From Aphrophora alni (taxonomy: Eukaryota > Arthropoda > Insecta > Hemiptera > Aphrophoridae): a stretch of DNA of 64,000 bases. Below the pieces are notes generated by a model. That model was not told the DNA's origin. It saw only the letters and a program-made list of their open reading frames with translations, and searched no databases. This document shows positions 55,388 to 64,000 of this stretch, in pieces (the stretch's first letter is position 1; every line of letters starts with the position of its first letter). The DNA is taken from NCBI GenBank assembly GCA_963513935.1, contig OY740769.1:74479712-74543711 (forward strand). The letters are read 5' to 3'. The translations under genes were made by a program, and so were the position numbers.

Positions 55388-55995
55388 TATAATTGGAGAT
55401 TGGACACAAAGATGGAGAATCAAGCTCAATGAATTTAGATCAGTTCATGTATATTTTACGAATCAAAAGTTTGAAACGGTGAGAGTAAAAATAAATGGGC
55501 AATTAGTACCACATTCAAATACTGCCAAATATTTAGGTATAACATTAGATGCTAAGCTTAGGTGGAAGGAGCATGTTAAAAAGAAAAAGGAGGAACTAAA
55601 TACATAAAATATAGAAAAATTTATTAGTTGCTTGGGAGAAGCTCACAGCTCTCAATTGAAAATAAGTTACTTTTGTACAAGCAAGTGCTCAGGCCAGTGT
55701 GGACGTATGGCATTCAACTCTGGAGTTGTACGAAAAAAACAAATGTGAAAATCATTCAGACTTTTCAAAATAGGGTACTGAGGGGAATAGTTGATGCCCC
55801 AAGGTAGAAATGACTTCTTCCACAGACACTTAAAGATGGAGTTGGTCAGTGAGATGGTGACCAGGTATGCTCATAGTCATGCCAAATGAATTCAATGCCA
55901 CAAAAACCCAGCAATTATTAGGATGTTGGAGGAAATAAAAACTATGTTAAAAAGACTAACCCACACTATTGGGGTCTTACGGGAGTCCTAGTGCC
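55388..55995 (+). pseudogene. Jockey ORF2, 3' part after the piggyBac
   Basis: Resumes as IGDWTQRWRIKLNEFRSVHV, then GQLVPHSNTAKYLGITLDAK and RWKEHVKKKK, the thumb-like block after motif C. In broken frames follow KQVLRPVWTYGIQLW, IIQTFQNRVLRGIVDAP and SEMVTRYAHSHAK, the usual Jockey C-terminus (YGIQLWG, FQ.K.LR.I..AP, Y...H..RL..H.N). Confidence 0.85.
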
Positions 55996-56206
55996 TGTTG
56001 CAGGTTTTCAGTAACCCTCGTAGAAAGAAAAAAATTAAAATTAATACCTTCAAAAACTTTATTAATATAATTTTAATTCATGAACTATTTAAAAGAAATA
56101 TAATTTTGTTTTATATATGATTAGATATAGTATGTCATTTAATTTTAAGATTCCGAGTTCATAGTTTCAAAATAAATATTTTCGTAGTACAGTAATATGA
56201 ATTTAT

Positions 56207-56208
<2 letters not shown>

Positions 56209-56272
<64 letters not shown>
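56209..56272. repeat. Poly-T run of about 64 bases
   Basis: An unusually long uninterrupted T run. On the minus strand it could be the poly-A tail of a retroposed sequence coming from the right, or a simple homopolymer. Its exact length is unreliable in most assemblies. Confidence 0.9.
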
Positions 56273-56273
<1 letters not shown>

Positions 56274-56454
56274 CAATATTTGAACATTTGTTTGGCTGAC
56301 ACAACTTAGTATAAGAACATTGCATCTAAGTACAGGTAAGTAGGTGATGGTTTTCAAAATTTAACCTAATAACAACTTATAGTAATGTATAATATATGAC
56401 AAGATCAGTTTGAATGCTGTTCAGTTGTGCACCGGCTAGCTTGAACTAGACAAT

Positions 56455-57058
56455 AAACCTGTACTTGGAATACAAACAAGAAAAGACTGAGTTCAGAGTT
56501 AATAAAGAAAGCTCTGGTACTAGTTTAATGATATTTTGGAATTAATTAGGCTTCCTAGTTCAATGGTCCAATATCTCTCTTGGTAAGTAATGGAATGTAT
56601 TGAATTCACATTGACTTTGAGTCAAGTTGAATGTAACGTATTTTGTTAACCAGTCTGTACAGGTAGAGTGACGTCAGATATGGCGTGATATGTAACAAAG
56701 ATATAACGAATAAATGATTGGTCTACTCCTATCCGCCCTCACCCTCTCATAGCAACATCCATGCAACATACCTTTTGAGCGTCCTACTCTGTTCCCAGCC
56801 AGCAAGACGATCAGACCATGTTTAAGTTCAAATCTAAGTAGTAATTATTTCTATACCTCATTCTTCGGTTAATATGTTGTGAGTACAAAATGTACCCTCA
56901 ATATATCACAAGTAACATTAAATTTTATTATTGATGATAACTTGGAATACAAACAAGAAAAGAATGAGTTCAGAGTTACTAGTTTAATGATATTTTACAA
57001 TTAATTAGGTTTCCTAGTTCAATATTAATGCTCCAATATCTTTTGGTAAGTAACATTA
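56455..57058 (+). repeat. Direct repeat of about 120 bases, two copies
   Basis: CTTGGAATACAAACAAGAAA...GAGTTCAGAGTTA...TAGTTTAATGATATTTT...AATTAATTAGG.TTCCTAGTTCAAT...CAATATCT..TTGGTAAGTAA occurs at 56463-56589 and 56941-57055, with about 350 unrelated bases between (including CTATCCGCCCTCACCCTCTC). No coding region is seen. The whole stretch 56280-57210 is otherwise AT-rich. Confidence 0.75.
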
Positions 57059-57229
57059 AACTTATCTTTTTTTTTTTTTTTAATAGTTCACTCACCCTAT
57101 AGTATAGTATAGTGGTATAGTTTATTAAATAAATTAAAACAACATTTTTTTAGTATAAACCACAATATTTTAATTGAAACTTGCCGACCATGGTAATACT
57201 GTCATGTACTGTGAAACCCCTACAGAAAT

Positions 57230-57450
57230 ATAGACGAGCCAAATAAAACCTTATTTTGTTATCCAGTAGGATCGTGTTTTTGCTCAATATGCTTGACCTC
57301 GTTCAGCAGGTCGAACTGTTTAATTGTTGCACGAATTTGGATGGGAAATTTTCAAATATTCATCCTTGAACCATGATATCACCACCAAGTGATTACCATT
57401 TATTCCTGCATTTAAAGAAACAGCTTGGATTGCAGCACTTTAAAATTGAT
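57230..57450 (+). pseudogene. Mariner transposase scrap
   Basis: Broken plus-strand frames read AQYA.PRSAGRTV.LLHEFG, WEIFKYSSLNHDIT and AFKETAWIAAL, where mariner has DNARPHTA...LLHEFGWE and the HPPYSPDLAPSDYHLF catalytic block. Catalytic residues are lost. Only about 200 bases remain. Confidence 0.65.
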
Positions 57451-58510
57451 AAGGACTTTTATATCGTTGTTAAAACAATTAATATAAAAGATACATGAAA
57501 ATCAAATTGAAAAATAATGAAAATATATACATTTTTTGATTATTATAAATATGTTTTGTTTTAATTTGTTCTTTTTTTCAAAACTGATCTTACTTTAAAA
57601 AAATGCCTCATATTTCTATACTCAATGTACTTGTATAAAACTTATACTCACCAGTGGCAGCTCATAAGATGAAGGATGGGAAGGAATCTTCGTATAATTT
57701 TATGTTTTAAGAATAATGCAGTTCCAGTTGAAAACAAAATGTTTGAACTTGAAAATTTTAAAACATTGTAAGGTCAACATGTTTACAGAATTGAGAACTA
57801 AGGAAGTTAGAACTAAAGAATTTTCAGAGAATCTAATATCCCATTTGTTGGGTTAATGAAACATGGCCTAGAGGAATAAAACAAATATGGGCCAATGTAA
57901 AAGGTTATGTTTGTTAGTTTACAGATTCTAATTTAATATATGTGTGTATTTAAAAAAAAATGTGATAATGGATGTCAAGATTTTACAATTCATTAATTTC
58001 TTTATAATGTCATTTAGTGTTGAAAACAAAAACCACATATTTAATTTAAAATACTATTTAATTTTATTGTATAAACTAAGGTGTAATATATTAAACTTTA
58101 CTACTTTATTACTAACAAAAATTTTACCTACTGAAGTCCCCAGACCGAGATGTTATTATTACTGATAGAATAATCATCCACCAGTCTTCAGTTGCAAGAG
58201 GGATTGCCTTTGGCCACTCTTAGTAATGAACATAACTCCTTTAAATGGTTAAAGAATCTAACTTTGATTTAAATTATGTTATTTTAACTTATTAATGTGA
58301 TTTACATGTCAGCCAGACATTCAACATTTTAATCTTTAATTGTGTAACATATACAAATTTAAATTTAGTCTATTAAGAGAAAAAATATATTTAATAACAT
58401 AATATATATGTAATAGATATTTTGCTTTTGACTCTGTATAAAACAATTTTGATTAAAATATTAAATAAAACTGAATTTAACAAATAATTTAAAGGAATAA
58501 ACTAAATTAT
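57451..58510. other. AT-rich spacer
   Basis: No gene supported; a 73-codon frame at 57944 has no signature. Confidence 0.45.
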
Positions 58511-58514
58511 AAAT

Positions 58515-58870
58515 TAAACTTTGGCAGTACCATAGCGGAAAAGCAATCACGGAATTTCCCGAAAACGAAGGATGTGCAGAGCATTCTTGGGGCCAGTATC
58601 ATATTATCGGACGTTTATCCACAGATTTAGTGACATTGCTAAACCTTTGATGGATCTGATAAAAGAGGAAAATTCAGACAAGAAGACTTTCAGGTCCTTA
58701 GAGCAACCATGAGGTGTTGTTTCGGGAGTTAGGATGTTTTGACTACACCACCAGTCTTAGCTAATTTTAATGAGTATAGAGAAGTCGTATCTTGTGATGC
58801 TAGTCAATACGGGATAGAGAAAATTATATTTTGTGAAGTAATGAGAAATAAAGTTGTCAGAAATGGAGTG
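58515..58870 (+). pseudogene. Gypsy-like pol scrap (RT/RNase H junction)
   Basis: Plus-strand frames read ITEFPKTKDVQSILGA, RRFIHRFSDIAKPLMDLIKE, PPVLANFNEYREVVSCDAS and QYGIEKI. This is the stretch after the reverse transcriptase where gypsy-type pol continues into RNase H (the VSCDAS Asp is the first RNase H catalytic residue). Frameshifts occur near 58595 and 58715. The rest of pol is absent. Confidence 0.8.
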
Positions 58871-58879
58871 TGCAGTAGA

Positions 58880-59410
58880 GACGAATCAAAAGATAGATAG
58901 AAGTAGTGGGGGAATGCACAAGCCGTTCTATATGGAATTGAGACGCTGCCATTAGCAGTTCTGTACGCAGACTGTTCGACCATCATTGAGGCTGATCGCC
59001 TGAACAACTAGAGCAATGATCAGTGCACATTCCATGGTTTGATACTGTTATTTAACTTTAAATCTAAAACTAAATTCAGTGCAAAGTTACGCCTTGGTAT
59101 AGCGTAAAAAAAAAATTATAATTAATACTTTATGTCTTACTGTCTTAAAAAGGTAGAGGTGATCAGTGTAAATAATGGTGTCGTAACATAGTGAAAGATA
59201 TTGGCTAACTGATAGCTAGGCAAAATAATAAATTGTATGAACTAAGATTTTGAATTTGATTTTTAAGAATACTTGTAACATAAAAAATATTCAATATTTA
59301 TGAAACTAATGTTTAACAATTTGTCATGTTATTCACTGTATGTATTTCAGAGGAAGTTAAGCAAAACGGCTTGACTAGATTTTGTATGTTTCAAATATGA
59401 ATTGAACTTG
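58880..59410. other. AT-rich spacer
   Basis: Nothing recognised. Confidence 0.4.
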
Positions 59411-59748
59411 TTAAACCTTAAGCACACGCGCCAGGGTGGAATCCACCCCAGGCAGTCTCTTTTCTTTATTATGTTTAAATGTATTTTGTTTCTGTTGGCG
59501 CCCTTCAAGATACCTTTCCGTTGTTTCCCCCTCTACTCAGTTTGAGCGCCGCTGTCACCCAATGAACATCGCTAAACTCAGCCTGGGGTGTCTTACACCC
59601 CACACGTGTGCTTACGTTACAAATTTTCAGAACGCTGCTTTTTAGTTTTTGTTGTTTATTGTTGTTTGTTGTAGATTGTTGTTGTTGTTTCTTTATTAAC
59701 TATAGCCTAAATTCTGTTTTAAGTTGAGTATTAAAAGAAACTCTGAAA

Positions 59749-60410
59749 ATGGATAGAGAACAAGTGAGGATTCTGTCCATTTTGGACGAGTGTTTAAGTG
59801 AAATGAATCAATTGTTGGTGAAGTTAGTGATGCGGAACAAGACAGTTTACATGGAAGTGAACATGATACAGACATTGAACAAGACTGTGGCAGTGATGAA
59901 AGTGTTGAAAGTGACAGTGATAGCGAACTACCATTGGCTCAAAGACTCAACACTTATATAGAGAAAGATAAAACTACTGTATGGAAGAAACAACCACCAC
60001 CACAAAATACAAGGACAAGAGCTCATAATATTGTAAGTACACATCGCCCTACTGTAAAAGCTGCTGCTAAAGAGGCCAAAAATCCACTTGATGCGTGGTT
60101 GTGTATGATAGACAGTATTGTAACTTGCACAAATTTGTATATAAACAATATACGTGACAAATTTGCTCGAGATCGAGATGCTAATCTTACAAACAGGGAA
60201 GAAATTAGTGCTTTGTTCGGACTTCTTTATTTTACTGGTGCCATGAGAGCAAACCATCTAAGCTGTAAAGAGTTATGGAGCACTGATGGAGAAGACATAG
60301 AATTCTTTCCTATAGTAATGGGAATAAATAGATTTTATTTTTTACTAAGGTGCCTTCGATTTGATAATATAAATACAAGAGAGGCTAGGAAATCTATTGA
60401 TAAGTAGGCC
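59749..60410 (+). pseudogene. piggyBac transposase, N-terminal half, broken
   Basis: MDREQVRILSILDECLSEMN starts an acidic N-terminus; a frameshift near 59822 moves it into the frame holding SDAEQDSLHGSEHDTDIEQD and ELPLAQRLNTYIEKDK. The piggyBac core then follows: EAKNPLDAWLCMIDSIVTCT, RDRDANLTNREEISALFGLL, TGAMRANHLSCKELWSTDGE and MGINRFYFLLRCLRFDNINT, to a TAG at 60405. The next in-frame residues (APIRDVI) fit the family, so the TAG is a nonsense change. The catalytic half after about 60450 is missing. Confidence 0.9.
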
Positions 60411-60699
60411 CCAATAAGGGATGTTATAATCTTTCTTATATTCAATTTAGCCAGCACACTGAGGTGCCAAATTTACAATAAAATAATTGCTGTCTATATC
60501 TCCTTCTCAGAAACAAAAGTTGCCCCACGTTGTGAGCTAAATTATAGTAAAAAAAATTGTTAATACTATAAATAACTGACTGCTTTTTGTTTTATAAAAT
60601 CTATGTTTAATCATTGTTGCTCAATTTATGTACAAAATTTCTCTTTTGAGAATTAGCTTTAAACGAAATTACTTTTACAATTTATATATTATCTCTTCT

Positions 60700-60701
<2 letters not shown>

Positions 60702-60734
<33 letters not shown>
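60702..60734. repeat. (TA)n microsatellite
   Basis: About 15 TA units. Confidence 0.9.
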
Positions 60735-60735
<1 letters not shown>

Positions 60736-61496
60736 CAATTAATACTAATATCTAAAAATTTTAAGCAAATCTCTTTCTCTCGGGTTAAAGAATCCCTGGC
60801 TGTTAAATAGGCAATCACTTAAATCTATACTTAAAACTATATTACAAATTGGATTATTAAAATTAATTTCTATTAGGTTGCAAAGTTCAAATGTTCAAAA
60901 AAATTTATGTTTAATTGGTTTAATATGAGATTTTATACAATTCTATTCACTTTTATTTATTTAAAGTTATTTATAATCTTGGATGTATGTAACAAAATTA
61001 GCTGGATATTACCTAATGTTGGTGACTGTATTTTAGTTACTGTTCATTGATTGTACTATTGGAAAATATTATTACTCTTGAATTTTAGTTATACCACTAC
61101 TACAAGGCAAGTACAATATGTTCACCGTTTCTTCATTCTCCTTTACGAAGTTCAAAAACAACCAGCAAATACATCCTCACTTGGTGGACACAAAATTAGA
61201 AGTCTTAAAAAAAGGACGTCCCAAAAAAATTCCAAAAGATATGGCGCTCTACAATTAACTCACGGCCATTACTATCATCGTGTTGAATATCCTATGCCCA
61301 ACAGGCACACTTTTTTGAGTCACATACACATTATGTTCCAAAATGTGTTTCACGTTCTTAACTTATATTTTACGTATTTTAAACTGTTTATTAACCCTCC
61401 AACTGGCAATGTTAATTGTCTTGAAAATTCTTCGTTTGTTAAAAAATTAATTAAATATATTATTTCTATACAAAACCTAACTTATAAGATATCATT

Positions 61497-62075
61497 TTTC
61501 TCAGAAAGATGCATAGAATCCATCTATGCAATAAAAAAAAAATTTTTTGAAACGGTTTTGGAGTAAGTATGTTACATGTCAAAAACGAAGTTACCAATTT
61601 TCAGGAAAAACCTGTATATTCCAAAATCAATAGCTTACTACCTTTTTCTAAGATATACAAAAGTTTTGTGTAATATTTTTGAATATATTTAGGGGGGGGA
61701 AAAAAATTTGTTATATTATCAAAAAAAAACAAAAAATAGTTTACGAAAAAATGTAAAATGATCATTTTCTTTTCAAAAAATCACTAAAAATAGTATTATT
61801 TATCTTATACAAAAGTTCTATATCTCATTATGTTCAGAAAGGTGCATAGAATGTAGGTGTGTAGTGCAAAAAAATGTTACATGTATCACATTTGGAGTTT
61901 TTTAGTCAAATATCAAAAAATCGAAGAGTAACGAAGCAGAAATTTCACAAAAATGGTAATGAATAACATACTAATAGATTTTTAGGATTTTTTTCAACCA
62001 TTTCTTGAGATTTGTCATATATTTGTGAATATATTTAGGGGGAAAAAATAATAATATGTTACATTTTCTAAATAA
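61497..62075 (+). repeat. Diverged tandem duplication, unit about 340 bases
   Basis: Both units contain TCAGAAAGRTGCATAGAATS near their start, AAAAATGTTACATGT or GTATGTTACATGT, then TTTTTGAATATATTTAGGGG / TTGTGAATATATTTAGGGGG with a poly-A and TATGTTA/TTGTTAT end (61502-61715 and 61837-62068). Confidence 0.7.
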
Positions 62076-63124
62076 AAATACCGATTTTCCCTAAAAAGGT
62101 AACTTTTACAAGTGAGGTTAGGTTTGTAACCTCCACAATTTAGCTTCACTAGTACCAATTTGAAGATAGGTCAAAGACAAAACTTTTAGATTTAACTAAG
62201 AAAATATATACTTTACAAAGAATAACACACATATTCACTTTTATAATCATATAAAACACTATATATAAGACAATTTGCATATAGCCTAAACTTACCTTTT
62301 TGGCCTAGGTTATCGCAAATAAGAACGTTCAAAAACTAAACTATCAATCAAAAACATAAGCTTTAGATATAAAAACACATATATTGTAACTTTTATACAC
62401 AATTTATATACAATTTGTATACACAAACCTTCAAAATAACAAATATATAACCCCAAAACAATTTGCGCTACTTCATTTGCTACAGTTTTTTACGTTGCAC
62501 ATTTGCCTATGTTCCGAGATCAAAACAAAGCCTTCTAAGAGTTCAAAGTAAATATCAAGTGGTACCAACTTATAGAATGGAATTTCCCCTACAACTTAGT
62601 GTAAAGAAATATAAGAAATATAATATTAGAAACCAAAGAGAAATGCAAACCTAATGCCAACCAAATTTCGTCTCGTCAAGTTTGTTCTACGTTCAAGTAG
62701 GAATATCTCTGGATCTATGAGACGCAGAAAAATTTGTAATCTATGGTTGGAAAGAGAAACATGTGATCTATAGAACAGTGTTTTAGTTGACTTCAATGAC
62801 AGATAAATAGAGTTGGAATTATATAGGGAAAAATGGCGTCGCGCTAACGAAAAGGCGCAGAGTTCAAATCTACGATTTTACGCATCAAAAATATGCGAAC
62901 TTCACCAATTTTTGGAATATTATTTATAACGTTTTGTGGTATTTTTTTTGCATGATTATGCATCTACGGAACATTAGCTTTCCAACGGTATTTTATTTAT
63001 TGCGATCGGATAATTTTAAGTGGGCGTAACGTTGAATGGCAAAATACGTGATTAAAAGTTAGTGAAATCACTTCGGAGCACGTTGGCGACCTACTGTAGG
63101 TCGCCGTGCCACTTGGAGGGTTAA

Positions 63125-63800
63125 CATATCCAACTTCGAATTACTTATTATTGTTTCTTTTAAACTCGGGAATGTCCATTTTAATATCTCATATAGAATG
63201 TACTTTAGTCGACGTTATTTCAACTCAATCGCTCAGGTGCTTATTCCTCGTCTACCATTTAGCCTTCCGTAGTCACAGTTTATTTAATCATTTCAATCAC
63301 ACTTGTTATATTGGTTATGTTACAAGTTACAACATTCTTTTAATATTCTAACACTAATTACTTATTTAAATTATACACAATGCTGTTAAAACAATTCTTA
63401 ATATTATTTACACTAAACATGATTGACTTTACATCGTAAGAACAATGAAAACGTTCTTACCGCTAACTTTAGGCTTGTGGATAAAATTTGGTTGTATTAT
63501 TTATTTGTTTTGAAAATAGGTCAGTTTAGTTTAATTTAGCTTTAACTGGTTATATATAATATGTTAATCTAATGTTATTTAATTATTATTTTAAAATCCC
63601 GAAATACTTAAATTTTCATTTATATGAATTCTTATCCAAATAGGCTTTATCTTTGAATCTCATATTTCATTGTTTTTTTAAATCTCAGCCAGGACTCTTT
63701 ACCTTTGAATTATTATTTATTTACCCTTCAATTGTATTTAAAATGTTACAATGTATTTGAAATGATAATTAGTAATTTCAAAAAATGGGTTTTCGCCTTC
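63125..63800. other. AT-rich spacer before the last piggyBac exon
   Basis: No gene seen; it may be intron of the piggyBac gene that starts its visible exon at 63804. Confidence 0.4.
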
Positions 63801-63803
63801 AGA

Positions 63804-64000
63804 GTACATGACTGTGGACGAAAAACTTGAACCTTTCCGTGGAAAATGCCCCTTCAGGCAATACATCAAAAGCAAACCCGCTAAATACGGTATTAAAATA
63901 TTTGGATTAGCAGACGCTCGTTGTTTCTACACCTGCAATATGGAGGTGTATGCCGGCCAGCAGCCTAATGGGTCATTTCAAATATCTATTTCTGCAGCGG
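63804..64000 (+). CDS. piggyBac transposase exon, open to the window end
   Basis: After the acceptor-like TTTTCGCCTTCAG (AG 63802-63803) the frame reads YMTVDEKLEPFRGKCPFRQY, then KSKPAKYGIKIFGLADARCF and MEVYAGQQPNG, without stop to base 64000. MTVDE.L..FRG.CPFRQY...KPAKYGIK is the highly conserved first catalytic Asp region of piggyBac transposases (DE of VDEKL). The frame is unbroken, unlike all other piggyBac coding pieces here, and the sequence before the AG is AT-rich and non-coding. It could be a young element, or an exon of a domesticated piggyBac-derived host gene. Confidence 0.8.

Larger units (their letters stand above)
49618..56010 (+). mobile_element. Jockey-type LINE with a nested piggyBac
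   Basis: Order: a GC-richer 5' UTR (49618-49853), ORF1 with zinc knuckles (49854-51512), ORF2 endonuclease and reverse transcriptase (51594-53564), then a piggyBac (53569-55383) inserted at TTAA, then the rest of ORF2 (55388-55990). Clade from the gag-like ORF1 with three CCHC knuckles, the endonuclease and the absence of RNase H. Excluding the insertion it is about 4.6 kb, close to full length for Jockey. A short 3' end with A-rich sequence is near 56030. Confidence 0.85.
60411..63080. other. AT-rich interior/flank of PB-e without recognised gene
   Basis: Frames such as 61051-61566 show no family signature. The stretch includes a TA microsatellite and a diverged tandem duplication at 61497-62075. 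62640-63080 is a non-coding stretch like the subterminal DNA of piggyBac elements. Confidence 0.4.
59411..63124 (+). mobile_element. Large piggyBac element (PB-e)
   Basis: A candidate left end at TTAA 59411-59414 (ACCTTAAGCACACGCGCC, then the palindrome CCAGGGTGGAATCCACCCCAGG) and right end at TTAA 63121-63124 (on the minus strand CCCTCCAAGTGGCACGGCG, then GGCGACCTACTGTAGGTCGC at 63086-63105). The two ends match only partly (CCTYAAG..CACGCG), so they might belong to two different elements. The N-terminal half of a piggyBac transposase lies directly inside the left end in the right orientation. Confidence 0.6.

Noticed and set aside
56145..56357. Minus-strand frame with poly-Lys
   Set aside because: Translation of the poly-T run.
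61051..61566. 171-codon frame as a gene
   Set aside because: Low-complexity AT-rich codons and no recognisable domain; the end overlaps a tandem duplication.
62845..62875. B-box-like GTTCAAATC as a tRNA-derived SINE head
   Set aside because: No A box or tRNA fold upstream; it lies in the subterminal DNA of a piggyBac.

Overview
The window looks like AT-rich, repeat-dense nuclear DNA of an arthropod, most likely an insect and possibly a hemipteran. The species guess is an inference from the element families and the AACCTAACCT-type motifs; no marker gene fixes it. Nothing is bacterial, phage or organellar: there are no operons, no ribosome binding sites and no complete tRNA or rRNA gene. Almost every recognisable coding stretch is transposon-derived, and nearly all of it is broken by stops, frameshifts, deletions or nested insertions. 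Only two short stretches could be host exons: a minus-strand first exon (4136-4306, with a splice donor) and a very tentative minus-strand last exon (43080-43168).

Layout. 1-4.1 kb: AT-rich DNA with a foldback element and three 5S-rRNA-derived fragments. 4.87-7.25 kb: a mariner-superfamily element with very long compound inverted ends. 7.6-8.3 kb: a deleted piggyBac. 8.85-9.75 kb: two Penelope-like 3' ends in inverted orientation, each carrying a hammerhead-like motif. 9.86-10.7 kb: a decayed mariner-like transposase. 12.0-16.5 kb: a decayed I-clade LINE. 16.9-17.95 kb: pieces of an RTE-like LINE on both strands. 18.37-19.54 kb: a deleted pogo/Tigger. 19.54-23.7 kb: LTR, gag and integrase remnants of a gypsy-like element, interrupted by a Harbinger (20.63-21.86 kb) and a LINE 3' end. 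25.8-28.6 kb: a larger Harbinger with transposase and an antisense MADF/BESS partner, inserted next to half a mariner (28.6-29.1 kb). 29.8-31.8 kb: an envelope-like remnant split by an LTR-bearing insertion. 32.0-34.8 kb: a decayed hAT split by an LTR of the same family. 35.12-37.39 kb: a near-full-length Tigger. 37.4-43.3 kb: mostly empty AT-rich DNA with a deleted piggyBac (40.1-41.3 kb). 43.27-44.0 kb: a deleted Tigger. 44.6-46.0 kb: an unidentified GC-richer island with tandem repeats. 47.9-48.5 kb: a piggyBac 5' remnant. 49.6-56.0 kb: a Jockey-type LINE with a piggyBac inserted at TTAA. 57.2 kb: mariner scrap. 58.5 kb: gypsy pol scrap. 59.4-63.1 kb: a piggyBac. 63.8 kb to the end: an open piggyBac exon running off the window.

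The elements do not work together as a pathway. They form a layered insertion record in which several hosts and targets can be reconstructed: piggyBac into Jockey, LTR into hAT, LTR into envelope, Harbinger into mariner, Tigger beside or into an LTR. The most interesting signals are the 5S-derived family, the Penelope hammerhead-like motif with a paired U/A change at core positions 3 and 8, the antisense Harbinger partner gene sharing a splice-acceptor zone with the transposase, and the element-specific subterminal palindromes in at least four separate piggyBac-type elements.
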